From GCA-2732755 sp965228265 (GTDB lineage Bacteria > Planctomycetota > Phycisphaerae > Phycisphaerales > UBA1924), in NCBI GenBank assembly GCA_965228265.1, contig OZ245804.1, positions 248,001 to 312,000 of the forward strand: a DNA stretch of 64,000 nt, written 5' to 3'. This document shows positions 34,128 to 43,813 of the stretch, in pieces. The translations under genes and the position numbers were made by a program. Each line of letters opens with the position of its first letter. Position 1 is the first letter of the stretch. The notes beneath the pieces were generated by a model, which did no database searches, had not been told where the DNA came from, and saw only the letters and a list, made by a program, of their open reading frames with translations.

Positions 34128-34934
34128 ATGCGAAATCGGGCGATCATCGCGTCAACAATTCTGGCTCTGGCGGCCTCAACCGGCTCTTCGATCGGTTGCT
34201 CGGTCGGCTGGCACTCACCGAACGCCTCGGTCCTGAGTGTCATGGTGGCCGATCTCGACACGAGCCGGGCCGAGTCGGTGCTCGCGCAAACCGAGGCGGG
34301 CGACATCGAGCTCATCGCGTCCGATGGCCCCGCCTCCATCGAGGCCCATATCTACGCCCAGACCGAGCAACGCGCCGACGCGGCGAGGATCCGGGCCGAG
34401 ATTTCGGACGAGGGTCGACTCGAGATCAGCATCGACTGGCCCGATGGCGGGCGGCGTGAGAACGAGAGCTGCGACATCGTGGCCCGCATCCCGCGGATGC
34501 AGGGCGTATGGGTCCGCACCGGCGCGGGCGACGTCGACGTCGCGGGCATGGCCGGCGAGATGCGGATCGAAACCGGGGCCGGCGATATCGACGTCGACCG
34601 CCACGCGGGCAAGGTCGCCGCGACCACCTCGGCGGGGGATATCACACTGAAAGAGGTCTCTGGCCCGGTCAGCGCCTCAACCGGCGCAGGCGATGTGGAC
34701 TTGGAACTCGTCCGGGGCCCCATCGACGCGAGCACCTCGGCCGGCGATATCCACGCCACACTGACCAAGTCGTATCAGGGAACCATCATCGCGCGGGCCG
34801 CCGTGGGCGACCTTCGTGTGATGGGACGCGAGTACCGCGAGCGGCACGCGACGGTCAGACTCGGTGAGAGTCCGGAAAACAGCAGATTCGAGACATCAGT
34901 TGGCGACATCGTTGTCCGGACGTCCGGGGAATAG
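34128..34934 (+). CDS. Lipoprotein with DUF4097-like beta-helix repeats
   Basis: A 268-residue exported protein with lipobox IGC (residues ~22-24). Residues ~120-250 consist of short repeats of the form TGAGDxDV or TSAGDIxx (VRTGAGDVDVAGMAG, IETGAGDIDVDRHAG, TTSAGDITLKEVSG, STGAGDVDLELVRG), the right-handed parallel beta-helix pattern of DUF4097 putative adhesins. It is probably surface or periplasm facing. No catalytic residues are seen. ATG 34128 begins MRNRAIIASTILALAAS. Confidence 0.75.
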   Translation: MRNRAIIASTILALAASTGSSIGCSVGWHSPNASVLSVMVADLDTSRAESVLAQTEAGDIELIASDGPASIEAHIYAQTEQRADAARIRAEISDEGRLEISIDWPDGGRRENESCDIVARIPRMQGVWVRTGAGDVDVAGMAGEMRIETGAGDIDVDRHAGKVAATTSAGDITLKEVSGPVSASTGAGDVDLELVRGPIDASTSAGDIHATLTKSYQGTIIARAAVGDLRVMGREYRERHATVRLGESPENSRFETSVGDIVVRTSGE

Positions 34935-35034
34935 GGTATACAACCCGCAAATCCGGCTTATCCCTTATTCAGGTCCATCGTGGTCAACCCGATTGCCTTG
35001 TCACCGAGGAGGCGTCGCGCAGACTGCAATCACT

Positions 35035-35430
35035 ATGGGAAGAATCGCACGAAACATCCTGCCAGATCTTGAGAAGTGCACGGACGAGAACCGTCCCGAG
35101 AACAAGCGCCGCCACGGACGACTGGTCGTCCAGGAGACCGGGTGCTCGATCGGAACGATCGAAGACCTGTCTTGCTCCGGCGCCCGCATCACGACCAAAT
35201 TCAAGGTCAAGCCGAGCGACCAGCCCATCGGGCTGCGGATCGAGACGCTCGACGGCCCGACCACGCTGCCCTGCAAGGTGGTCTGGTCCAAGAGGGTCAG
35301 CTTCCGCAGGTGGTCGATCGGCGTGCAGTTCACAGCCATGTCGCTGGACCAGCGCCGCCTGCTGACGGACCTGGCCCGCTCGGTGAGCCGAAACGAGTGC
35401 ATGAGGCCCATGCCCCGCAAGGCGGGCTGA
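35035..35430 (+). CDS. PilZ-domain protein
   Basis: A 131-residue soluble protein with a PilZ c-di-GMP-binding pattern: ENKRRHGRLVVQE (the RxxxR arm) and DLSCSGARI ((D/N)xSxxG), then GVQFTAM near the end of the barrel. Expected to bind c-di-GMP, which an HD-GYP enzyme at 55205 would degrade. ATG 35035 begins a plausible reading; a longer form is possible but unlike PilZ. No other domain, so it acts as a single-domain receptor. Confidence 0.82.
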   Translation: MGRIARNILPDLEKCTDENRPENKRRHGRLVVQETGCSIGTIEDLSCSGARITTKFKVKPSDQPIGLRIETLDGPTTLPCKVVWSKRVSFRRWSIGVQFTAMSLDQRRLLTDLARSVSRNECMRPMPRKAG

Positions 35431-35494
35431 ATACCGCTCCATACAGCACAAACCCCTCCCAAGGGCTCTACGCTGGTGCGTGGAGCCCTTTGCC

Positions 35495-36082
35495 ATGGCA
35501 CAGATCGCGATCGTCTATCACTCCGGTTTCGGACACACAAAGGTCATCGCCGAACGCGTTGCCCGGGGCGCATCGAGCATCGACGGAGCCGTCGTCCTGC
35601 TCATCGCGGCCGAGGAACTCCAGAAGCTTGAGCCGGGCCAACCCGGCGGGCGCTGGGACGATCTCAACGCCTCGGACTGCATCATCTTCGGGTGCCCGAC
35701 CTACATGGGCTCGGTGACCGCCGAGCTCAAACGCGTCTTCGAATGCACCGGCAAGATCTGGGGACGCCAGCTCTGGCGCGACAAGCTGGCCTCCGGCTTT
35801 ACAAACGCGGCGGCTACCTCGGGCGACAAGCTCAACGCCATCCAGGACATCTACCACTTCACGATGCAGCACAGCATGATCTGGGTGAGCCAGGGACTCA
35901 TGACCACAGGCGCCACCGAGCACGACGTCAACCGCATGGGCTCCTACGCGGGCATGATGGCCCAGTCACGAGACGACTCGCCCATGGTGACGCCGCCCGA
36001 GGGCGACCGGCGCACGGCCGAGCTGTTCGGCAAACGCATCGCCGAGGTCACACTGCGATTTGTACGGGGGAAACAGGCATGA
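35495..36082 (+). CDS. Flavodoxin-like NAD(P)H:quinone oxidoreductase (WrbA type)
   Basis: A 195-residue flavodoxin fold. IVYHSGFGHTKVIAERVARG is the FMN phosphate loop, FGCPTYMGSVTAELKRVFE (GxPTYxG) the FMN ring-binding motif, and KLASGFTNAAATSGDK the second FMN segment typical of WrbA. Expected to reduce quinones by two electrons using NAD(P)H. ATG 35495 has GGAG upstream. Its stop overlaps the next gene's ATG (ATGA), so the two are cotranslated. Confidence 0.85.
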   Translation: MAQIAIVYHSGFGHTKVIAERVARGASSIDGAVVLLIAAEELQKLEPGQPGGRWDDLNASDCIIFGCPTYMGSVTAELKRVFECTGKIWGRQLWRDKLASGFTNAAATSGDKLNAIQDIYHFTMQHSMIWVSQGLMTTGATEHDVNRMGSYAGMMAQSRDDSPMVTPPEGDRRTAELFGKRIAEVTLRFVRGKQA

Positions 36083-37329
36083 AATCGATCCTGATCGCAC
36101 TGCTGCTCACGCTGCCCTTCTTCGCCCACGCCGAGCCAAGGGACGAGGTCAACGACCTCCTGAACCGCATGCACATCGCGACCACCGACGCGGATCACGA
36201 GGCGTACTTCGCGATGTTCACCGACGATGCCGTGTTCTTCGGCACGGATATCTGGGAACACTGGGAACTGCCCGAGTTCGAATCGCTCTACCGGCCCTAC
36301 ATGCAGAGCGGGCGGGGCTGGTCGTTCCAGATGCGCGACCGGCACATCAACATCCAACCCGGCGGCACGGTCGCCCTCTTCGACGAGACCCTCTACTCAA
36401 GGTCCTACGGCCAGTGCCGGGGCACCGGCGCCTGCCGACTCGAAGACGGGCAGTGGAAAATCGCCAGCTACCACCTCGATATCACCATCCCTAATTCCGT
36501 CAGCACCCCCATCGTCGAAATGATCCGGCAGGAAGAAGCCAACCGCATCGAGCTGATGTCATTCAACATCCGCTACGGCACCGCCAACGACGGCGACAAC
36601 GTCTGGAAAAACCGGCGCGATCTCGTCACAAGCCTCATCCGCGCCGAGCTGCCCGACGTGCTGGGCGTGCAGGAAGCACTCCGCTTCCAGATCGATGAGA
36701 TGAACGATGCCATGCCCGGGTACGCATGGGTCGGTGTCGGTCGAGACGACGGCGACCAGAAGGGCGAGTTCGCGCCCATCTTCTACAACACCGACAAACT
36801 CCGGCTCCTGCGCAGCGGAACGATCTGGCTCAGCGACACACCAGCCGCCCCCGGCTCGACGTCCTACGGCAACACCATCCCCCGCATCTGCACATGGGGC
36901 GAGTTCACCACGCTGCACTCAGACTCACCCAACACCTTCTTCGTCTTCAACGCACACCTTGACCACCAGTCCGCCGAGTCACGCCTCAAGAGCATGCAGC
37001 AGATCCGCGCACAGCTCGAAGAAGACCTGTTCAGCACCGACCCCTGCTTCGTGATGGGCGATTTCAACTGCACACCGGATTCGGCGCCCATGCAGACGCT
37101 CATCAGCCAGGGCTGGTTCGAGGCGCTCGATGAGGACACAAAGACCGGCACATTCCACGGCTTCAAGGGCGACGCGGGCGACAGACGCATCGACATGATC
37201 CTCGTCCCACAGCGCTGCGAGCTCGAAGAGGCCGAGATCATCACCACAGGTGGCGAGGGCGGCATCTGGCCGAGCGACCACTACCCCGTCCGCGCCATCG
37301 TGACACTCAAGCCGCAACGCGACGACTAA
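36079..37329 (+). CDS. SnoaL/NTF2-like domain fused to endonuclease/exonuclease/phosphatase domain
   Basis: A 416-residue exported protein (signal peptide MKSILIALLLTLPFFAHAE). Residues ~20-145 look like a SnoaL/DUF4440-type cone (LNRMHIATTDADHEAYFAMF, DGQWKIASYHLDI). Residues ~155-410 are an EEP (exonuclease-endonuclease-phosphatase) domain: RIELMSFNIRYGT, VLGVQEALRFQ (metal Glu), FFVFNAHLDHQSAESR, CFVMGDFNCTPDS and the final WPSDHYPVRAIV with the catalytic His-Asp. Both halves keep their signature residues. This pairing is unusual; the substrate may be a phosphodiester or phosphate ester outside the cell. It is cotranslated with the flavodoxin gene. Confidence 0.82.
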   Translation: MKSILIALLLTLPFFAHAEPRDEVNDLLNRMHIATTDADHEAYFAMFTDDAVFFGTDIWEHWELPEFESLYRPYMQSGRGWSFQMRDRHINIQPGGTVALFDETLYSRSYGQCRGTGACRLEDGQWKIASYHLDITIPNSVSTPIVEMIRQEEANRIELMSFNIRYGTANDGDNVWKNRRDLVTSLIRAELPDVLGVQEALRFQIDEMNDAMPGYAWVGVGRDDGDQKGEFAPIFYNTDKLRLLRSGTIWLSDTPAAPGSTSYGNTIPRICTWGEFTTLHSDSPNTFFVFNAHLDHQSAESRLKSMQQIRAQLEEDLFSTDPCFVMGDFNCTPDSAPMQTLISQGWFEALDEDTKTGTFHGFKGDAGDRRIDMILVPQRCELEEAEIITTGGEGGIWPSDHYPVRAIVTLKPQRDD

Positions 37330-37341
37330 GCCGCACCGGGA

Positions 37342-38390
37342 TCACGCGCTCACGACAGCCAGCGACTCGGCGGCCTCGGCGATCGCGTCGGCGGCGCGCT
37401 CGACGTCGTCATCGGTGATGTGCAGGTGCGTCACCGCCCGCACGGTCTGACGGCTCTCGTCGAGCATCCGCACCTTGTCATCGAGCTTCTCGCAGAACGC
37501 GCGGGCCGAGCCGAGCTTCGGATCGACGCCGAAATACACCATGTTCGTCCGGATGCGGTCCGAGTCGACGCTCAGCCCCGGCACCTCGGCAAGACGCTCG
37601 GCCAGCCGCTGCGCACGGGCGTGGTCCTGAGCGATGCGCTCGCGGTGGTGATCCAGCGCATACGACGCTGCACCGGCGAGCATCCCCGCCTGACGCATCG
37701 AGCCCCCCACCACCTTGCGCATACGACGGGCCCTGCCGATCGACTCCTCATCACCCACCAGCGCCGACCCCACCGGGCAGCCAAGCCCCTTGCTGAAGCA
37801 AACACTGATCGTGTCGGCGAACTCCGCGTAGTCGGCCGGCTCAACGCCCTCGGCCGCGCACGCGTTCCACAGCCTCGCGCCGTCCATGTGCAGCCTCAAC
37901 CCATGTCTTCTGGACTCGCAGTACACCTCGGCGAGCTGCTCGATGGGCCAGGGGATGCCCCCGCCGCGGTTGTGGGTGTTCTCAACCGCGACCAGCGTCG
38001 TCTTCGGGAAGTGATCGTCAACGGCCGGATGAGGGCTTCGAGTTCGTCGGCGGTAAAGAGCCCGCGTGCGCCGCGTGTGAACCGGGGCGACACGCCACAG
38101 AATGCCGAGTATCCCGCCGCCTCGTAGTAGTAGATGTGGCATTCCTGGTCGCAGATCACCTCTTCGCCCGGATTGGTCTGGCACTTGATCGCCAGCAGAT
38201 TCGCCATCGTGCCCGAAGGAACGAACAGCGCCGCCTCCTTCCCGAGCAGATCGGCAAGCCTGGCTTCGAGAGCGCGGACCGAGGGATCCCCCTCGAGCAC
38301 ATCGTCGCCGAGCGGGGCTGCCTGCATCGCCTCGCGCATCTCAGGGGTGGGTTGAGTCACGGTGTCGGAACGAAAATCGACTGGATTCAT
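37342..38390 (-). CDS. ltaE: Threonine aldolase, frameshifted in this sequence
   Basis: PLP enzyme that splits threonine/allo-threonine to glycine and acetaldehyde. The N-terminal half from ATG 38390 (VDFRSDTVTQPTPEMREAM, LFVPSGTMANLLAI) and the C-terminal half (LVAVENTHNRGGG, HMDGARLWNA and the PLP lysine in SVCFSKGLGCPVGSALVG) lie in different frames. The switch is at about 38024-38027 (ALIRP then AVDDHFPKTTL) and is explained by one missing base in a GGCCGG run. All catalytic segments are present, so this is either a sequencing or assembly error or a very recent pseudogene. It is divergent from nothing; the next gene 38558 is on the same strand. Confidence 0.85.
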
Positions 38391-38557
38391 GCCAAAGAGA
38401 CTACCGAATCTGACGGACCCGCAAGTCCCACTTTCTTGATATTTCACAAATCACGGAATACTCCCGAGTTACGAAAGCCAACCATTTTGTCCATAAGGGA
38501 AAACCATGTCAGCATGGGGAAACGTGAAGCAACCGCACCCCCGGCATGAAGACCGGA

Positions 38558-40015
38558 TCAGAGCCCGCCCTTGCTGAGCGGCGCGGGGCCACGGGTCTTG
38601 GAGGTCGCCGGGCCTTCGTCGTTGACCGGCGTCAGATCCATCGTCCGCGCCATCGACAGGAACCCGAAGGCCCCGGCAAGCACAAGCGCCAGGCAGACCG
38701 GCAGCACGAACGCGCCCGCGTGGTCGCGCACGCCCTCGAGCGTGTTGTACAGACTCACAGCGAGCACCGGCCCGAGCAGGCCTCGCACACCCGTCAGCGT
38801 CACGTGCACACCCATGTACTCCGAGGCTCGCTCCTTGGGCGCAAAGTCGTGGTGCCCGAGCTGCCAGGCGAGCATGCCCCCCGCCTGGGCCGAGCCCTGC
38901 GAGATCGCAGCCACATACAGCAGCCACTTCTGCTCGAGCACCGTCGCCGAGAAGAGCGCGATGATCGTGAACACGAACACCCAGCTGTGCACGGTCCGGA
39001 ACTTGACGATGTGCACCCTGTCCAGCAGCCGCGACCAGACCGGGATCATCATGGGCGTGATGAGCATGGGCAGAGCGCTCGCGAGCAGGATGCCCTGGAA
39101 GTAATCGATATCGAACCGTTCGCGCAGGATGATGGGGATCAGGGGCATCAACATCAGATTGCCCATGCCCATCAGGAACTGGTTGATCTGGTACACGCCG
39201 AAGCGCCGGTCCTCGAGCAGGAGCTTGACGACCCCCATCGGGTTGATCGTGGGCCCCGTGTTGTCGGACGCGGAGTCGCGCTCCTCGCGCAGCATGCGCT
39301 TGTGCTGACGCACGCGGATGGTCGAGAGGATCGCCACCCCCACCGCCCCGAGCACGACGCAGATCACCACGTACACCCGGAACACGCCCAGGGGCTTGAT
39401 CCCAAGAGACGTCAGGCTCAGTCCCGGATCCAGCCGCGCCAGATTGTCGCCCATCACCGCGCCCAGCGTCAGGCCCAGCGTCGATGCGGTCAGCGTCTGG
39501 ATCGTCGCCAGCTTGCCCGCCACGCGCGCTCGGAGGTACCTCGGGTAATTACTGCGCCAGATCGTCGAGCGCATCGCGATGAAGCCCGACCAGCAGACCC
39601 ACACCGCCAGCAGGACCGCGCTGAGCATCACCAGCCCCATCGGCGAGTGCGGGACCAGCGCGATCCCGAGCAGCAGCGTGATCATCGCGATCTGCACGCC
39701 CGTCGAGAAGCGGATCTTGTTCTTGCCGTGCGCCACGCGCGCCCAGATGAAGTTCAGGATGTTCGCAAGCGCGGGCATCGAGGCGAGCACCGCGACAGCG
39801 AGATTGAGCATCGAGTCCGACACCACGCCGTCGTACGAGATCCGCACCACGATCCCCAGGACCGACCCGTCGAAGGCCGCCCTCGCCACCGAGAGAAACG
39901 CCGTCCCCGGCAGCTCCCGGCTGTAGTTGCGCCGGATCGAGGCCGGCATCGCGCTGGGCAAAAAGGAACCCGCGGCTTGCTTGGACAGACGAAGAGCCGA
40001 GCGGGTCGGGGTCAC
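38558..40015 (-). CDS. Major facilitator superfamily transporter
   Basis: A 485-residue integral membrane protein with about eleven to twelve hydrophobic helices, for example VQIAMITLLLGIALVP, VMLSAVLLAVWVCWSG, VFRVYVVICVVLGAVGVAIL and LPVCLALVLAGAFGFLS. GSAQAGGMLAWQLGHHDF and PKERASEYMGVHVTLTGVRG lie in the cytoplasmic loops typical of MFS carriers. A central hydrophilic loop of ~40 residues (REERDSASDN) splits the two halves. The substrate is unknown. ATG 40015 is taken. Confidence 0.8.
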   Translation of the reverse strand: MTPTRSALRLSKQAAGSFLPSAMPASIRRNYSRELPGTAFLSVARAAFDGSVLGIVVRISYDGVVSDSMLNLAVAVLASMPALANILNFIWARVAHGKNKIRFSTGVQIAMITLLLGIALVPHSPMGLVMLSAVLLAVWVCWSGFIAMRSTIWRSNYPRYLRARVAGKLATIQTLTASTLGLTLGAVMGDNLARLDPGLSLTSLGIKPLGVFRVYVVICVVLGAVGVAILSTIRVRQHKRMLREERDSASDNTGPTINPMGVVKLLLEDRRFGVYQINQFLMGMGNLMLMPLIPIILRERFDIDYFQGILLASALPMLITPMMIPVWSRLLDRVHIVKFRTVHSWVFVFTIIALFSATVLEQKWLLYVAAISQGSAQAGGMLAWQLGHHDFAPKERASEYMGVHVTLTGVRGLLGPVLAVSLYNTLEGVRDHAGAFVLPVCLALVLAGAFGFLSMARTMDLTPVNDEGPATSKTRGPAPLSKGGL

Positions 40016-40068
40016 AAGGGTTCATAGCTCCCGCGATGCGCCCGGGCAACGCGGAAGACCGATTCGGC

Positions 40069-40461
40069 TCAGCCCCCGGGCTGATCCGGCGCGCCGCTGG
40101 CGATCGGTTCGAGACCCTCCAGACCGCACTCCGGACAGCGCCCCCCGCTGACCGTCCCTGCATACCGGCAGCCGGGACAGCCCGCATCGGGCACCGCGAT
40201 GATCCATCGCACCAGCTTCCTGCTCGTCAAAGCCAGCGTGAACCCGATCAGAAGCATCGGCACACCCCGGACAATCCCGTGGTCCTCGCCCACTCGCATG
40301 TGCGCGACCAAGCTATTGAGCCCGCCACCGAAGAACGAGAAGACAACCCTCGCCACGATCAGATACACGCCGTAGAGCACCAGAAAGGCCGCGATCGCCC
40401 GGATCACCCAGAGCGTCACCCCACGCACCGCATTCACATGGCCCGGCCGGATTCTTGGCAT
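40069..40461 (-). CDS. Two-helix membrane protein with Cys-pair tail
   Basis: A 130-residue protein of unknown function. Two membrane helices (VTLWVIRAIAAFLVLYGVYL and VRGVPMLLIGFTLALTS) followed by a small Cys-rich tail (GCPGCRY ... GGRCPECGLEG), like the tail of the 9961 gene. ATG 40461 starts MPRIRPGH; an upstream in-frame start would add nine residues. It is divergent from lepA. Confidence 0.7.
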   Translation of the reverse strand: MPRIRPGHVNAVRGVTLWVIRAIAAFLVLYGVYLIVARVVFSFFGGGLNSLVAHMRVGEDHGIVRGVPMLLIGFTLALTSRKLVRWIIAVPDAGCPGCRYAGTVSGGRCPECGLEGLEPIASGAPDQPGG

Positions 40462-40553
40462 CAGACAACCTCCGCTCGCGCATACCATTGGGCCAGGGGC
40501 CGGGCCGGAGCGCCGCCCTCAAGGTTTACCAGACTACCACCCGGGATTCAGCG

Positions 40554-42373
40554 TTGCAGATCCGAAACTTCTCCATCATCGCCCACATCGACCACGGCAA
40601 GTCCACACTCGCCGACCGCCTGCTCCAGGCCACCAAGGCCGTCAGCGATCGAGAGGCCAAGGCCCAGCTCCTCGACTCGATGGACCTCGAGCGCGAGCGC
40701 GGCATCACCATCAAGGCCTCGGCCGTCACCGTCCTTCACGAGCACAACGGCGAGCAGTACATGCTCAACTTCATCGACACGCCCGGCCACGTCGACTTCG
40801 GCTACGAAGTCAGCCGGGCGCTCAAGGCCTGTGAAGGCGCGCTGCTCGTCGTCGATGCCGCCCAGGGCGTGCAGGCCCAGACCGTCGTCAACGCCTACCT
40901 CGCCATCGAGCAGGATCTGGAGATCGTTCCCGTCCTGAACAAGATCGACCTGCCCGGCGCGCGCTCGGATGAGATCGCCATGGAAGTCGAGCAGGTGCTG
41001 GGCTTCAAGGCCGAGGACTGCATCCTCTGCTCGGCCAAGACGGGCCAGGGCATCCCCGAACTGCTCGACGCGATCTGCGAGCGATTCCCAGCGCCGCGCG
41101 AGCCCAAGACCACCAAGACACGCGCCCTGATCTTCGACGCTGTTTACGACGATTACCGCGGCGTCATCGTCTACTGCCGAGTCTTCGACGGGCGCCTCAA
41201 GGTCGGCGACAAGATCCGCATGATGGGCCTGGGCCGCACGTTCAACGTCACCGAGCTGGGCAAATACACCCCCAAGGCCGTCAAGGTCAAAGAAGTCGGC
41301 CCGGGCGAGACCTGCTACCTCGTCGCCGCCATCAAAACCCTCGGCGACGTCCGCGTCGGTGACACCATCACCATCGACCACGACCCCGCCGAGAAAGCCC
41401 TCTCCGGATACGAACCCCCGAGGCAGATGGTCTTCTGCGACTTCTACCCCGCCACCAATTCCGAGAAAAAAGGCAACGACTTCGAAGCCCTCCGCGAAGC
41501 GATGGAAAAACTCTCGCTCAATGACGCTTCATTCACATTCCAGACCGTCCACTCTGAAGCCCTCGGCTTCGGCTACCGCTGCGGCTTCCTGGGCCTGCTC
41601 CACATGGACATCATCCAGGAACGACTCGAACGCGAAGGCGATGTCGAGATCGTCCAGACCGCACCCACCGTCTCCTACAAGGTCGACATCCGAGGCAAGG
41701 AAGGCCAGACCGAAGAAGTCGAGGTCCACAACCCCGCCGACCTGCCCGACATGGGAGCCGTCATCGCCATCAAGGAACCCATCGCCAAGGTCGAGGTCAT
41801 GGTCCCCAAAGACTACATCGGCGATGTCATGAAACTCGCCCTCGACCGCCGCGGCGTCTTCACCAACCAGATGTACGTCTCCGACGCCCGCGACATGCTC
41901 ACCTTCGAGATCCCCCTCGCCGAACTCATCTACGACTTCTACGACAAACTCAAGGGCCTCACCGCCGGCTACGGCACCATGGACTACGAAATCGTCCGCT
42001 ACCAGGAAGACCGACTCGCAAGGTCGATGTCCTCATCAACGGCGACCCCGTCGAGGCACTCTCCGTCATCGTCCACAAAGACAAAGCCGAACAGCGCGGC
42101 CGAAACCTCCTGACCCGCCTCAAAAAACAAATCCCACGACACCAGTTCGAGATCCCCCTCCAGTGCGCCATCGGCGGCAAGATCATCGCCCGCGAAACAA
42201 TCAAGGGCTTCCGCAAGAACGTCACCGCCAAGTGCTACGGCGGCGACGTCAGCCGAAAGCGCAAGCTCCTCGAGAAGCAGAAGAAGGGCAAGGAGCGGAT
42301 GAAGAACATCGGAGCCGTCAGCATCCCGCAGGAGGCGTTCATGGCGGTGCTGGATGTGGGCGACGACGGCTAA
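40554..42373 (+). CDS. lepA: Elongation factor 4 (LepA), frameshifted in this sequence
   Basis: Ribosome-associated GTPase that back-translocates or remodels stalled ribosomes. Motifs: AHIDHGKSTLADRLL (G1), RGITIKAS (G2), DTPGHVDF (G3), NKIDLPGA (G4). TTG 40554 is chosen because it gives the usual start MQIRNFSIIAH and GGGA lies nearby; ATG 40455 would overlap the divergent gene. The frame is lost at about 42019 (after YQEDRLA): the next frame reads KVDVLINGDPVEALSVIVH and continues to the true stop at 42373 (ending VLDVGDDG). One missing base in GC-AAG explains it. The product is otherwise full length. Confidence 0.93.
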
Positions 42374-42419
42374 AATTCGTGTACCATGACCCCGAGCAAT
42401 CCGCTCGGGAGATCACGCC

Positions 42420-42836
42420 ATGTCCTCGATGAAAGAAACCGCCTTCAAGCTCTTCGACGCCTGCGAATCCGGCAAGGGCTGGGACGTCTGCAAACAGTAC
42501 TGCACACCAAGCGCCACCTTCTCGGCCCAGGCCGACGCACTCGCCGAGACCAAGACCCTCCAGGCCTACACCGACTGGATGGTCGGCGTCTACACCTTCG
42601 CCCCCGACGCCAGCTACGAGATCAAGTCCTTTGCCGTCGACGAGGAACGCGGCAACGTCACGGGCTACGGCATCTTCCGAGCCACCCACACCCACGAAGG
42701 CGGCCCCGTCCCCCCCACCGGCAAAGCCATCGAGTCCGACTACGTCTACATCATGCAGTTCGAAGGCGACAAAGTCAGCCACATGACCAAGGTCTGGAAC
42801 GATGGGTTCAGCTTCAAGCAGCTTGGGTGGGCGTGA
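42420..42836 (+). CDS. SnoaL-like polyketide cyclase/NTF2-fold protein
   Basis: A 138-residue soluble protein: FKLFDACESGKGWDVCKQYC at the N-terminus and YVYIMQFEGDKVSHMTKVWN near the C-terminus are typical of the SnoaL cone fold (hydrolase, isomerase or ligand binder). No catalytic set can be identified with confidence. ATG 42420 is 46 bp after the lepA stop; a CTCGGGAGATCACGCC site lies upstream. Confidence 0.8.
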   Translation: MSSMKETAFKLFDACESGKGWDVCKQYCTPSATFSAQADALAETKTLQAYTDWMVGVYTFAPDASYEIKSFAVDEERGNVTGYGIFRATHTHEGGPVPPTGKAIESDYVYIMQFEGDKVSHMTKVWNDGFSFKQLGWA

Positions 42837-42843
42837 GTTAAAG

Positions 42844-43671
42844 TCACATGTTCTCCAGTGCCTTTTCGAGCATTGCTTTCGTGCGTCTACGTCGTATTGC
42901 AGGATCTTCGTACTGAAGATACTCGGCAGCAGCCAAATCATCACCTCGTTTACGATTCTGACGAGGCTCAACAGCCTCTATGAGTAACGCTTCGAGGGCT
43001 GGGATCATGACATCGCCGCTGTACTCGTCAGGCAGATTGCCTAACTCACCCTCGTTAGATACAGGTCGCAAACCGAACCATGAAAAACGGTCCCATCGCG
43101 TAGAAAGACGGTCGACTGTGTGTTCATACAACCGCTTTCCCAAAGGGCGTTCTTTAGACCGACCCACATACACCACCTCTCTACCGTCGTAAAGAAGGTA
43201 AACACCCAGCTGCCCATAGAAATCAACCGGCATGGCTCCAATCTGTTGCATTCCAAGAACACGAGTAGTCGCGGACCACTCAACTAAGTTCCTACGCCAG
43301 AACATCCCAAACGAAGTGAGCAGGTCGTACTGCCGCTCATTCTCTTCCTCTCTAACCACTGCAGCGGATTGCATTACTTGCTGATTCCGCTGGTCCTTAC
43401 CAAGAGTATAAGTTCCGGGGCCTACCCTCGAATACCTGACCCCATCCCCTTTGTGTTTTATAGAAGCCGCAATTTGTGCGTTCACCGTGCTCGCAGGCGT
43501 AGCGCCCATGGAAACCCGAAGACCGCGAGCTATGATTTCTTCAGTTATTTCGGTATAATGAAGCGGTACTTTTGAATCCGTCAGCACCGCGTCTATAGCT
43601 TGTTTCCACGTCAACTCTGATGTCACAGGTCCCCCCATAATGTAGAAAGCCACAAGTACCCGCTTATCCAC
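42844..43671 (-). CDS. HARE-HTH plus GIY-YIG nuclease protein
   Basis: A 275-residue soluble protein in an AT-richer segment. Residues ~21-90 match a HARE-HTH domain (WKQAIDAVLTDSKVPLHY, IIARGLRVSMGATPASTV, VRYSRVGPGTYTL). Residues ~153-240 are a GIY-YIG-like nuclease: LGVYLLYDGREVVYVGRS (GVY ... VYVG), GKRLYEHTVDR and EALLIEAVEPRQNRK with the catalytic-position Glu (about 227). Known: HARE-HTH is often found with restriction enzymes acting on modified DNA. This one is an orphan with no methyltransferase beside it. The start is uncertain: GTG 43671 directly follows AAAAGAAG; ATG 43638 is the alternative. Confidence 0.72.
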   Translation of the reverse strand: MDKRVLVAFYIMGGPVTSELTWKQAIDAVLTDSKVPLHYTEITEEIIARGLRVSMGATPASTVNAQIAASIKHKGDGVRYSRVGPGTYTLGKDQRNQQVMQSAAVVREEENERQYDLLTSFGMFWRRNLVEWSATTRVLGMQQIGAMPVDFYGQLGVYLLYDGREVVYVGRSKERPLGKRLYEHTVDRLSTRWDRFSWFGLRPVSNEGELGNLPDEYSGDVMIPALEALLIEAVEPRQNRKRGDDLAAAEYLQYEDPAIRRRRTKAMLEKALENM

Positions 43672-43813
43672 TTCTTTTGATTATCATAACATTCTTCGCT
43701 GATGCGAGTGTGCGATTTCAGACTGAACTAATCTACTCAGAATTACCGCGCACGGAGCCACAACCCCATCTCAAGTACCGCTCCGACTCCCATACCGAAT
43801 AAGAACTGCAAGC

